Assembly (NCBI RefSeq): GCF_006007885.1
Contig: NZ_VCRO01000002.1
Coordinates: 372,001-436,000 of the forward strand
Direction: 5' to 3'
DNA from: Alteribacter natronophilus
GTDB taxonomy: Bacteria; Bacillota; Bacilli; Bacillales; Salisediminibacteriaceae
DNA length: 64,000 nucleotides
The notes under the pieces are model-generated. The model was given only the letters and a program-made list of their open reading frames with translations, had not been told where the DNA came from and ran no database searches. This document shows, piece after piece, positions 42,443 through 50,789 of the stretch. The position numbers were made by a program, and so were the translations under genes. Numbering within the stretch: position 1 is the first letter of the stretch; each line of letters starts with the position of its first letter.

Positions 42443-43831
42443 GTGGAACAGTCGAGATCAAAGCTTTACGTCAGTCATATCCTTAAACCGCAATATAACT
42501 TTACGAAGTCTCATTTTCTTAAGCATATTCTGGCTATCAGCCTGGCCCATATCAGAATGCTCGAGAAACAAAAGCTGGTTCGGGACGGTGAAGCAAAAAA
42601 GCTTATCCGGGAACTTGAAAGCCTGCAGCGCCATGGATTTGCGAAAGAGTATAATGAGCAGTTCGAGGATCTGTTCTTTATGATTGAACATCATCTCAAG
42701 GAAAAGCTCGGGGAAAAGGAAGCGGGGAATCTTCATATTGCCTTCAGTCGAAACGATATGGATGCCACGATGTACCGGATGTTCTGGAGAGAGCGTCTTA
42801 CGGAATGGACCGAAGCAGTGATTGGTCTGCGGAAAGTAATTTTAGCGGCTGCAGAAGAGCATCTGGAGACGATCATGCCCGCTTATACCCACGGACAGCA
42901 GGCTCAGCCGACTACGCTGGCTCATTATCTGCTCGCTGCAGAGGCAAACCTGAAACGTGACTGTGACCGGGCTGAAGCACTGAAGAGCAGAATCAGTGAA
43001 TGTCCCATGGGAGCGGTGGCTCTCAGTGGTACCGGTTTTTCCATAGACAGGCAGTTTATGTGCGATACGCTTGGGTTCGACCGGGTTATGGAAAACACAT
43101 ACGACGCCATCAGTGCCGGCGATTATATGCTGGAATTCGCATGTACCGCTGTTATATCGCTTACGACACTTTCCAGGATAGTACACGACTTCATGTTTAT
43201 GGCGAGTAATGAAGTGGGGACGCTTTATCTATGCGCTCAGCTTGTGCAGACCTCAAGTGTGATGCCCCAGAAAAGAAATCCATCTGCTCTGGAACATACG
43301 CGGGCAATGATCAGTAAACATATCGGCCAGCTCAAAGGGACAATGGACGTACTTCATAACGTGCCATTTGGTGACGTGGTGGACGTGGGAGATGATATCC
43401 AGGAAGGGCTTTACAGGGGCATATCGGGTGGCGCTACGGCTGTGGAATTACTGACTGAAGTGATTAAAGGGTGTTCATTCAATAAAAAACTGATGAAAGA
43501 GCGCTGTGAACGGGGTTTTTCCACAGTAACCGAAATCGCAGACAGGCTTGTAAGGGATTATAATTTTCCATTCAGAAAAGCGCACGGTATAACTGCCGAA
43601 TATGTGAAGAGGCTTAACAGCAGTGGCATAGTTCCGTCTGACAACGGGGCAAAAGAGACTCTGGAGCAGGTGTTAGCGGAGGAAACAGGAAGGGAAATAA
43701 AAATTCCTGATAAGAAATACTCTGAAATGACCGACCCGGAATTTTTTATTGCTGTACGAAGTCTGCAGGGAGGCCCTGCTGTGGAGGAAGTAAAAAGACA
43801 GCTGGAGAGAGCGAGGTCACGCCTGTTGTAA
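42443..43831 (+). CDS. argininosuccinate-lyase paralogue (fumarase/aspartase superfamily)
   Basis: A 462-residue C-N lyase-like protein that probably eliminates fumarate from an N-succinyl-type substrate. The superfamily signature SSVMPQKRNPSALEH lies near residues 270-285, and LHIAFSRNDMDATMYRMFWRE and YTHGQQAQPTTLAHYLL align with the argininosuccinate lyase active-site blocks. However, the usual TGRSRND and THLQ.AQP forms are altered (IAFSRND, THGQQAQP). No argG or other arginine gene is nearby, so it may not be the biosynthetic ArgH. Its position after a TAXI-TRAP importer and an amine-dehydrogenase-like gene suggests catabolism. The GTG start at 42443 follows GGAGGG by 6 bases. Confidence 0.82.
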   Translation: MEQSRSKLYVSHILKPQYNFTKSHFLKHILAISLAHIRMLEKQKLVRDGEAKKLIRELESLQRHGFAKEYNEQFEDLFFMIEHHLKEKLGEKEAGNLHIAFSRNDMDATMYRMFWRERLTEWTEAVIGLRKVILAAAEEHLETIMPAYTHGQQAQPTTLAHYLLAAEANLKRDCDRAEALKSRISECPMGAVALSGTGFSIDRQFMCDTLGFDRVMENTYDAISAGDYMLEFACTAVISLTTLSRIVHDFMFMASNEVGTLYLCAQLVQTSSVMPQKRNPSALEHTRAMISKHIGQLKGTMDVLHNVPFGDVVDVGDDIQEGLYRGISGGATAVELLTEVIKGCSFNKKLMKERCERGFSTVTEIADRLVRDYNFPFRKAHGITAEYVKRLNSSGIVPSDNGAKETLEQVLAEETGREIKIPDKKYSEMTDPEFFIAVRSLQGGPAVEEVKRQLERARSRLL

Positions 43832-43845
43832 TCATGTGTCATGAC

Positions 43846-43865
43846 CCCCTCCGTAAATGGAGGGG
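43846..43865 (+). terminator. hairpin after the lyase gene
   Basis: A 7-bp perfect stem, CCCCTCC with GGAGGGG, and a GTAAAT loop, followed by AAATTT, a weak tail. Confidence 0.6.
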
Positions 43866-44148
43866 AAATTTAAGTACCTGGAAGTGCGCGAACTCCTGTC
43901 TACAGCTTTATCCGTTAATTCGTCATTGCAGTCGGATACGTAATTTGTGAAAACGCAGCGGTCATGCAGCTGATTATAGCGAAATGACCGTTTACATTAA
44001 AGAGTAAAGGTATCACTTTCCCGGGAAATACAACATTAATTGCCGAAAGAAGACGTATGAAGAAGCAACGGAAAATAATAAAGCAGTTTATTGGAGAAAA
44101 TTAGAAATTATGTTTAATGGCCTTTTATGACACTGAGTCGTCAGATAA

Positions 44149-44178
44149 TTAGCACTGAACAAGCCTTTCTGTTAAAAT
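44149..44178 (+). promoter_or_regulatory. promoter of the PEP carboxylase gene
   Basis: TTAGCA (44149-44154), an 18-base spacer and TAAAAT (44173-44178), with an extended TG at 44170-44171. The transcript would start near 44185, about 10 bases before the structured leader element. Confidence 0.6.
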
Positions 44179-44194
44179 AAGAACAATTCAAACG

Positions 44195-44289
44195 CATAAC
44201 CGCTTTTTTTTACAGAGGTAGGGACGCAGGGTGACCTGCGGGATCGAATTTGTCCCTGCCCGATCGGTTATGATTCCCCGCTGCCGGGG
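44195..44289 (+). ncRNA. candidate structured 5' leader / cis-regulatory RNA upstream of PEP carboxylase
   Basis: Nested pairings: an outer 8-bp helix CATAACCG (44195-44202) with CGGTTATG (44265-44272); a second 9-bp helix GGTAGGGAC (44217-44225) with GTCCCTGCC (44252-44260, one G-U); and inside it a hairpin GCAGG-GTGA-CCTGC (44226-44239) closed by a GNRA-type loop. A further hairpin CCCCG/CGGGG (44276-44289) follows. The element begins about 10 bases after the predicted start of transcription and ends about 60 bases before the coding start. I could not match it to a riboswitch class I know. No terminator-type U-run follows, so control of translation is more likely if it is regulatory. Confidence 0.5.
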
Positions 44290-44350
44290 TAAAATCAATA
44301 CAGCAGACCCGGACGGGACATAATAATAAACAGCGAGAGAGGATGATTGG

Positions 44351-47095
44351 ATGCAGGAGATGACGACAGATAACCATACAAAGTTAAGAAATGACGTAAA
44401 ACGCCTTGGGGCGATTCTCGGCGATGTGCTTAAACAGCACGGGGGAGAAGAGCTCTTCGAAAAGGTCGAGCGCATTCGCGAAGCTGCCAAAGAACTGCGT
44501 GCAGACTACACAGATGAAGCGTACGAAAAACTGAAGCAGGAAATCTCAAGCCTGGAGTCACCACAGCGACAGCATGTAATCCGGGCATTCTCTACTTATT
44601 TCCATCTTATTAATATTGCCGAACATAACCACCGGATCCGCCGCTCGCGCCAGTATCAGCTGGACGATGGTGTGCTTCAGCCGTTCTCCATCGAGAGCGC
44701 TGTGCAGGCTGTCAAAGACGGTAATTACTCGGAAGATGTCATTCAGGAAGTACTCGATGACCTGTCCATCGAGCTCATCATGACGGCTCACCCGACAGAA
44801 GCGACGAAGCGGACGATTCTTGAGATTCAGAAGCGTATTTCAACGATCATCCAGAAGCAGGACAACCCGCTTATGACACGAAAAGAGCGGCGCCGCCTCG
44901 ACGAATCGCTTGTGAACGAAGTAACAGCGCTCTGGCAGACAGACGAGCTCCGTCAGGTGAAACCAACTGTTATTGATGAAGTGAAAAATGGGCTTTACTA
45001 CTTTGATACAACGCTCTTCAGCGTGCTGCCGGCTGTTCATCAGGAGCTGGAGGATCAGCTTGATGACTACTTCCCGGGACATTCGTGGCGGGTGCCGAAC
45101 TTCCTTCATTTCGGATCCTGGATCGGTGGGGACCGGGACGGCAACCCTTATGTAACGCCTGATGTGACGTGGGAAACGCTCAAGCTCCAGCGGGGGCTTG
45201 CCCTGAAAAAGTACGAAGAATCCCTGAACGAACTGATGCGCCGCTTCAGTCAGTCTGCCAAGTACGTGCCGGTGACAGAAGAGCTCCGCGAGTCGGTTGA
45301 GAAAGAAGAAAAGCTGTACATGCGACGGGGAGAAACGTGGAAGCTTGAGACAGAGTACTACCGCCGCAAGTTCGGCATTATGCTGAAGCGCCTCCGCAAC
45401 GTGGACAAGTCAAAAGCCGGCTACGAGTCAGCAGAGGAGCTGCTGGGAGATCTGAATATGATCAAGCGCAGCGCTCTTCAGCACAACCAGCCGGGTAAAA
45501 AGCTGAAAAAGCTCGACAAACTCATTCGCCAGGTGGAGCTGTTCGGTTTCCACCTTGCCACGCTCGATATCCGGAACCACAGCGGCGAGCACGAAACAGC
45601 TGTTGCTGAGATTCTGAAGATGGTGGGCATTACCAATGACTACGCAAGCCTTTCGGAAGATGAAAAGCTGAAAGTGCTTGAGGGTGTGCTGAAGGATCCG
45701 CGCCCGCTTATGCTGCTACACGAAGACTATTCTGAAGAGACGCGGGAAATCTTCAGCGTGTTCCAGCTCATTAAAGAAGCGCACGATACGTTCGGCCCAC
45801 GCTCCATCGAAGTGTATCTCGTCAGTATGACCCAGTCTTCCAGCGATCTCCTTGAGGTGCTCGTTCTGGCGAAGGAAGCAGGCATTTACCGTCTCCACCC
45901 TAATGGAAAAGTGGAAAGCGGGCTGCATGTGGCTCCGCTTCTTGAAACAGTTAACGACCTGATCGCCGGTCCTGAAATTATGAAGACCCTGTTTGAAATG
46001 GATGTGTACCGCACCCACATTCACGAACGTGGCAACCACCAGGAAATCATGCTCGGTTACTCGGACGGCAGTAAGGACGGCGGCACGCTGACTGCCAACT
46101 GGAAGCTGTTCAAGGCCCAGCAGGAAATCCACGACATGGCGAGCCGGTTCGACATCGGACTGAAGTTTTTCCACGGACGCGGAGGTTCCCTCGGCCGTGG
46201 CGGCGGCCCGCTCAACCGGAGCATCCTGTCCCAGCCGGCCAAGACGCTCGGCGACGGCGTGAAGATCACTGAGCAGGGTGAGGTGCTGTCCTCTCGGTAC
46301 ATGCTGAAGGACATTGCGTTCCGTAACCTCGAACAGGCCGCATCGGCCCTTCTTGAAGCTTCCGCCCAGGCAAAAGTGCAGCCGGATGAAGTGAAAGACG
46401 AGTGGGACGAAGCGATGGAGGAAATTTCCGGCCATTCCCTGAAAAAGTACCAGGGACTCGTGTTCGGTGATGACGACTTCCTGACATACTTCAAGCAGGT
46501 GACACCGCTCAAGGAAATTAAGGAGCTCAACATCGGCTCCCGTCCGACGAGCCGGAAAGGCAGCGAAAAGTTCGAGGATCTCCGTGCAATTCCATGGGTA
46601 TTCTCCTGGACACAGTGCCGTCAGAACCTGCCGGCATGGTACGCTGCAGGTACCGGACTGGCAGCTTTTGCGGACAAAGGAGAAGAAAACCTGAAGCTGC
46701 TTCAGGAAATGTACGAAAAATGGCCGTTTTTCCAGGCGACCGTCAACAATCTGCAGATGGCGCTTATGAAAGCCGACCTGCAGACGGCGAAAGAGTATGT
46801 GGATCTTATTGAGGATCGCGCTGTCGGCGAGCGGATTTTCGGGGATATTACCGATGAGTTCCACCGTACCCGGGACGTGCTGCTCCGCATTACAGGAGGA
46901 GACGATCTCCTCTCTCATACGCCGAACATCCAGGGATCGGTGCACCGCCGTAACCCTTACGTGGATCCCCTCAGCTTCCTGCAGGTGGATCTCATTAAAA
47001 AAATGCGTGCCTCGGAGGAGCAGTCGGAGGATCATCTGACTGAAGTGCTGCTCACGATCAGCGGTGTAGCTGCCGGGCTCGTGAATACAGGGTGA
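44351..47095 (+). CDS. ppc: phosphoenolpyruvate carboxylase
   Basis: Carboxylates PEP to oxaloacetate with bicarbonate, refilling the TCA cycle in the cytoplasm. The product is 914 residues, the usual length. Catalytic signatures are complete: MTAHPTEATKRT (His147), GSWIGGDRDGNPYVT, GYSDGSKDGG, FFHGRGGSLGRGGGP and the C-terminal end ...GLVNTG. GAGAGG lies 8 bases before ATG 44351. It is monocistronic, with a promoter at 44149-44178, the structured leader and a strong terminator at 47110. A long minus-strand open frame opposite it (45716-47122) is a codon-bias shadow. Confidence 0.97.
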   Translation: MQEMTTDNHTKLRNDVKRLGAILGDVLKQHGGEELFEKVERIREAAKELRADYTDEAYEKLKQEISSLESPQRQHVIRAFSTYFHLINIAEHNHRIRRSRQYQLDDGVLQPFSIESAVQAVKDGNYSEDVIQEVLDDLSIELIMTAHPTEATKRTILEIQKRISTIIQKQDNPLMTRKERRRLDESLVNEVTALWQTDELRQVKPTVIDEVKNGLYYFDTTLFSVLPAVHQELEDQLDDYFPGHSWRVPNFLHFGSWIGGDRDGNPYVTPDVTWETLKLQRGLALKKYEESLNELMRRFSQSAKYVPVTEELRESVEKEEKLYMRRGETWKLETEYYRRKFGIMLKRLRNVDKSKAGYESAEELLGDLNMIKRSALQHNQPGKKLKKLDKLIRQVELFGFHLATLDIRNHSGEHETAVAEILKMVGITNDYASLSEDEKLKVLEGVLKDPRPLMLLHEDYSEETREIFSVFQLIKEAHDTFGPRSIEVYLVSMTQSSSDLLEVLVLAKEAGIYRLHPNGKVESGLHVAPLLETVNDLIAGPEIMKTLFEMDVYRTHIHERGNHQEIMLGYSDGSKDGGTLTANWKLFKAQQEIHDMASRFDIGLKFFHGRGGSLGRGGGPLNRSILSQPAKTLGDGVKITEQGEVLSSRYMLKDIAFRNLEQAASALLEASAQAKVQPDEVKDEWDEAMEEISGHSLKKYQGLVFGDDDFLTYFKQVTPLKEIKELNIGSRPTSRKGSEKFEDLRAIPWVFSWTQCRQNLPAWYAAGTGLAAFADKGEENLKLLQEMYEKWPFFQATVNNLQMALMKADLQTAKEYVDLIEDRAVGERIFGDITDEFHRTRDVLLRITGGDDLLSHTPNIQGSVHRRNPYVDPLSFLQVDLIKKMRASEEQSEDHLTEVLLTISGVAAGLVNTG

Positions 47096-47109
47096 TGAAA
47101 CTATAGTGG

Positions 47110-47141
47110 AAAACCGGGCCAATCGCGTGGCCCGGTTTTTT
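47110..47141 (+). terminator. intrinsic terminator of the PEP carboxylase gene
   Basis: A 12-bp perfect stem, AAAACCGGGCCA with TGGCCCGGTTTT, a 6-base loop and a T-run. Confidence 0.95.
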
Positions 47142-47301
47142 GTGTGGAGGAAGTGAGAGAGGAGAGAGGAGGTCAGGTCAGACCGCTAAATCCCAAAATA
47201 AGTTCCCTGAACAAAAACTTTAATCCTCTAATTAACTGCCTAACTCCTTTAAACGGAGCGCCGGCCGCGGCAAAAACATCCCGTGTTATTTATTTATACA
47301 C

Positions 47302-47351
47302 TTGAATGCGCTTTCCTGATGTATTACTATGAGTCTATGAAAGGCTTTTCA
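47302..47351 (+). promoter_or_regulatory. sigma-A promoter with LacI-type operator at +1; possible cre over the -35
   Basis: TTGAAT (47302-47307), a 17-base spacer and TACTAT (47325-47330). The 14-bp operator TGAAAGGCTTTTCA (47338-47351) covers the start site and recurs twice before the phosphorylase gene. TGAATGCGCTTTCC (47303-47316) resembles a CcpA cre site and overlaps the -35 box. Autoregulation by the LacI protein encoded directly downstream is the natural reading. Confidence 0.75.
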
Positions 47352-47376
47352 AACAGGCGCGAAAGGAATGGACAGG

Positions 47377-48384
47377 ATGGGAAAAATCACAATGAAAGAC
47401 GTGGCACGGATGGCGGAAGTGTCCATGAGTACGGTTTCGAGAGTGCTCAACAATCCTGAAAGCGTTCATGCAGAAAAGCGTCAGCGGGTACTAAAAGTTA
47501 TTGAAGCGGAAAATTATCATCCAAACGCTCTTGCAAGAGGCCTCGTTTACAAGAGGACGCAGTCTCTTGGTGTCCTTTTGCCGGATATCTCAAACGGGTA
47601 CGTGGCGGAAGTCATCAGAGGCATGGAGGATACTGCTAACTCGCACGGTCACAGCCTGATTCTCTGCAACACCGACATGAACAGGGAGAGAATGCTGAAA
47701 TACCTGAGAGTCCTGAAGGAGAAGCAGGTGGACGGAATCATCTTTATGAGTGAACCGGTGACAGGCGAACTGAATGATTTATTTACCGAACTGCAGCTGC
47801 CGGTGGTCCTTGCCTCTACACAGAGCCTGGAGTACAACCTGCCTTCTGTAAAAGTGGATGATGAACAGGCAGCCTACGATGCAGCCGTTTACCTCATTGA
47901 AAAAGGTCACAGAAAGATCGGCATGATCAGTGGTCCCACATTCGATGTTATCTCCGGTGCCACGCGGTACTACGGATTTCAGAGAGCAGTAAATGAAAAG
48001 CTGGGATCGCGGGCGGACGGTATGGTGGAGTTTGGCCATTACCGGTTTGAAGATGGTTACATAGCCATGAAGCGGCTTTACGGGCGAAAACCCGACATCA
48101 CGGCAGTATTTGCTGCAAGTGATGAAATGGCCGTAGGAGCGATTACGTATCTCCGCGAAAAGGGGATGCGAGTACCCGGGGATGTTTCGGTCATGGGCTA
48201 CGATAATACGAAATTTGCGAGTATGTACACACCGAAGCTGACAACCGTTGCACAGCCGATGTATGAGATCGGCAGTACGGCAGTGGAAAAAATGATAGAC
48301 CGTCTGGACGGGGAAGTAAGTGGTGACGAACGGACGTACCTTTCTCACAAGATTGTGGAACGGGAGTCGGTCGCAGAGATTTAA
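47377..48384 (+). CDS. LacI-family regulator of the GH65 phosphorylase locus
   Basis: A LacI-type repressor of 335 residues. The DNA-binding part reads ITMKDVARMAEVSMSTVSRVLNNPE, and the effector domain has SLGVLLPDISNGYVAEVIRGMED, AVFAASDEMAVGAITYL and KLTTVAQPMYEIGS. I prefer ATG 47377 (MGKITMKD) because AAAGGA at 47362-47367 is 9 bases upstream; ATG 47368 would abut that site. Three identical operators (one at its own promoter, two before the phosphorylase gene) make it the likely regulator of maltose or other alpha-glucoside use. The inducer is unknown. Confidence 0.9.
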   Translation: MGKITMKDVARMAEVSMSTVSRVLNNPESVHAEKRQRVLKVIEAENYHPNALARGLVYKRTQSLGVLLPDISNGYVAEVIRGMEDTANSHGHSLILCNTDMNRERMLKYLRVLKEKQVDGIIFMSEPVTGELNDLFTELQLPVVLASTQSLEYNLPSVKVDDEQAAYDAAVYLIEKGHRKIGMISGPTFDVISGATRYYGFQRAVNEKLGSRADGMVEFGHYRFEDGYIAMKRLYGRKPDITAVFAASDEMAVGAITYLREKGMRVPGDVSVMGYDNTKFASMYTPKLTTVAQPMYEIGSTAVEKMIDRLDGEVSGDERTYLSHKIVERESVAEI

Positions 48385-48403
48385 TAAGTTTTTTAAGAAT
48401 TGT

Positions 48404-48458
48404 TGAAAGGCTTTTCAGTCAACAGGGGAAAATACATTTTTATTTGAAAGGCTTTTCA
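48404..48458. promoter_or_regulatory. paired LacI-type operators before the GH65 phosphorylase gene
   Basis: TGAAAGGCTTTTCA occurs at 48404-48417 and again at 48445-48458, identical to the copy at 47338-47351. The two copies are 41 bases apart, close to four helical turns, which would place two bound dimers on the same face. No convincing -35/-10 pair was found between them. Confidence 0.75.
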
Positions 48459-48493
48459 CGAAAACTTTAATACATTTTAAAGGAGTGCTCACA

Positions 48494-50764
48494 TTGACCT
48501 GGAAACTGACACGCACAGAACTGAACACGGATGATCTTCTTGTAAACGAAAGCCTGTTTGCCACCGGGAACGGCTATATCGGTGTTAGAGGGAATTTTGA
48601 AGAGGGGTACGGGGAAGGTCAGACTTCCATCCGCGGCACATACCTGAACGCTTTCCACGACATTACGGGCATTGAATACGGTGAGAAACTGCACGGTTTT
48701 CCCGATACCCAGCAGAAGCTTCTTAACGTTATCGACGGACAGACTTTGGAAATCTACCTTGACGGCGAGAAGTTTTCCCTTTTTGACGGTGAAGTTATCG
48801 ATTACGAACAGACGCTGCACTTTGACCGGGGGATCTCCGAGCGTCTCGTGCACTGGCGTTCACCGGAGGGGAAAGAAGTGCGAATTTCGTTTCGCCGTCT
48901 CGTATCTTTTACAGTAAAAGAACTGTTTGCCCTGCAGATCCGGATCGAACCTCTCTCGGAAATCAACGAGGCGCGTATTGTGAGTACGATAAACGGAGAC
49001 GTATCCAACTTTACCGATCCAAACGACCCGCGTGTGGCTTCGGGGCACGCTAAGCGGCTGGAGGTACTGAAAGCAGAACACGAAAACGGGCAAACCACTG
49101 TGATCGACCGCACGCTCGAGTCGGAACTTGAAGTCGCCTGTACAGCGCAGACGCAGGTTAGCCTCCAGGACGCAGAAAAAGAAGTCCTGAAAGAAGGCGG
49201 GAAGATTACGGAGACGTATACGCTGCCACTGAAGGAAGCTGTCAATTTCACGAAAAAGAACGTGTATACCGATACACTAAGACACGGAACTCGTGTTGAA
49301 GAGGAAGGTGCACGCGTCTTGGACGAGGTGGCGGCCAAATCGTTCGGTGAACTTGCCGGTGATCAGAAAGCCTACATGGACGCATTCTGGAAAACGACAG
49401 ACATTCAGATTAAAGGGGACGATGATCTGCAGGAAGGCCTGCGTTTCAACCTATTTCACCTCCTGCAGTCTGTGGGTAAAGACTCGGTGAGTAACATTGC
49501 TGCCAAAGGGCTTTCAGGCGAGGGATACGAAGGACACTATTTCTGGGATACAGAGATCTACATGTTTCCTGTATTCCTCATGAGCAACCCGGATTTCGCA
49601 AAGAACCTTCTCATGCACAGGTATTCCCTCCTTGACGCCGCACGTGAGCGTGCAAAGGAAGTGGGACATGACAAAGGAGCACTTTTCCCGTGGCGGACGA
49701 TTACAGGCAACGAGTGCTCGGCCTTTTTCCCGGCGGGAACAGCACAGTATCATATCAGTGCCGACATTGCCTACAGCTTTATTCAGTACTATCTGGTCAC
49801 AAAGGACGAGGCGTTCCTCCGCGATTACGGGGCGGAAGTGCTGTTTGAAACAGCGCGCCTCTGGCTTGATACAGGGCACTTCCAGAACGGGCAGTTCCGC
49901 ATCGATGATGTGACAGGACCTGACGAGTATACGTGCATCGTAAACAACAACTACTATACGAATGCCATGGCCAAACATAACCTGGCGTGGGCAGTGAAGG
50001 CGTACCGGAAGCTTGAAGAGGAAGACGAAGGAGCGCTCAGTAAGCTCGCTGAAAAGCTTGGACTTACGGGTGACGAGACGGACGACTGGGCGCTTGCAGC
50101 AGAGCAGATGTATCTGCCGTACGACGAAGAGCGCGGCATTCACGCTCAGGATGATACGTTTTTAAACAAGAAAGTATGGGATCTTGATAACACGCCGAAG
50201 GAAAAGTTTCCGCTGCTTCTCAACTATCATCCGCTGACTCTCTACCGCTACCAGGTCTGTAAGCAGGCGGATACGATTCTTGCGCATTTCCTTCTGGATG
50301 AGCAGGATCTCGAAACAGTGCGCCGCTCGTACGAGTACTACGAAAAAGTGACCACTCACGATTCATCCCTGTCTTACTGTGTGTTCAGCATCATGGCCTC
50401 AAGGCTCGGCGACGGGGAAAAAGCGTACCGTTACTTTAACAAAACCGCCCGTCTTGATCTTGACAACACACACGGGAATACGAAGGACGGACTTCACATG
50501 GCCAACATGGGCGGCACGTGGCTTGCAATCGTCTACGGATTTGCTGGCGTACGGGTAAAAGAGGACGGCCTTGTGTTCAACCCGTCTCTGCCTGAACAGT
50601 GGAGCGGTCTCACTTTCCGTATGCAGTACCAGGGCAGCCTGGTGGAAGTGGAACTTGGGGAGCAGGACCGGACAAGTTACACGGTTGTAGAAGGCGGCGG
50701 ACTTTCTGTGTCCCATAAAGGTGAGCCGATTGAGCTGAAGCAGGGAGAAAAGGTGACGCTGTAG
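48494..50764 (+). CDS. GH65 alpha-glucoside phosphorylase, maltose-phosphorylase-like
   Basis: Inverting phosphorylase that converts an alpha-glucosyl disaccharide, probably maltose, to beta-glucose 1-phosphate and glucose. The product is 756 residues from TTG 48494, 8 bases after AAGGAG; the GTG at 48485 lies inside that site. The N-terminal super-sandwich is followed by the (alpha/alpha)6 barrel: GHYFWDTEIYMFP, GALFPWRTITGNECSAFFPAGTAQYH and the general-acid motif TGPDEYTCIVNNNYYTNAMA (Glu478). The C-terminal part carries NTHGNTKDGLHMANMGG. Specificity within GH65 (maltose, kojibiose, nigerose, trehalose) depends on a loop I cannot assign safely. The next gene is beta-phosphoglucomutase, which uses its product. 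Confidence 0.88.
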   Translation: MTWKLTRTELNTDDLLVNESLFATGNGYIGVRGNFEEGYGEGQTSIRGTYLNAFHDITGIEYGEKLHGFPDTQQKLLNVIDGQTLEIYLDGEKFSLFDGEVIDYEQTLHFDRGISERLVHWRSPEGKEVRISFRRLVSFTVKELFALQIRIEPLSEINEARIVSTINGDVSNFTDPNDPRVASGHAKRLEVLKAEHENGQTTVIDRTLESELEVACTAQTQVSLQDAEKEVLKEGGKITETYTLPLKEAVNFTKKNVYTDTLRHGTRVEEEGARVLDEVAAKSFGELAGDQKAYMDAFWKTTDIQIKGDDDLQEGLRFNLFHLLQSVGKDSVSNIAAKGLSGEGYEGHYFWDTEIYMFPVFLMSNPDFAKNLLMHRYSLLDAARERAKEVGHDKGALFPWRTITGNECSAFFPAGTAQYHISADIAYSFIQYYLVTKDEAFLRDYGAEVLFETARLWLDTGHFQNGQFRIDDVTGPDEYTCIVNNNYYTNAMAKHNLAWAVKAYRKLEEEDEGALSKLAEKLGLTGDETDDWALAAEQMYLPYDEERGIHAQDDTFLNKKVWDLDNTPKEKFPLLLNYHPLTLYRYQVCKQADTILAHFLLDEQDLETVRRSYEYYEKVTTHDSSLSYCVFSIMASRLGDGEKAYRYFNKTARLDLDNTHGNTKDGLHMANMGGTWLAIVYGFAGVRVKEDGLVFNPSLPEQWSGLTFRMQYQGSLVEVELGEQDRTSYTVVEGGGLSVSHKGEPIELKQGEKVTL

Positions 50765-50789
50765 CGTCAGGATTGGAGGAGTGATTTTG

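Larger units (their letters stand above)
43832..44350. other. 519-base region: end of lyase gene, palindrome, promoter and structured leader of PEP carboxylase
   Basis: Contains the hairpin at 43846-43865, the palindrome TTTCCCGGGAAAT at 44017-44029 (also present at 33861), the promoter at 44149-44178 and the structured RNA candidate at 44195-44289. The stretch 43870-44010 shows no gene or clear signal. Confidence 0.6.

Noticed and set aside
44195-44272. Possible tRNA or tRNA-like gene (78 bases, closed by an 8-bp helix, contains ATCGAAT)
   Set aside because: No D-arm, anticodon arm or properly placed T-arm can be drawn; the inner helix of 9 bp is incompatible with a cloverleaf. It is kept as a structured leader candidate.
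45716-47122. 468-residue open frame on the minus strand
   Set aside because: It lies opposite PEP carboxylase, which has every catalytic motif. The minus frame has no recognisable domains and no ribosome site; it is a codon-bias shadow.
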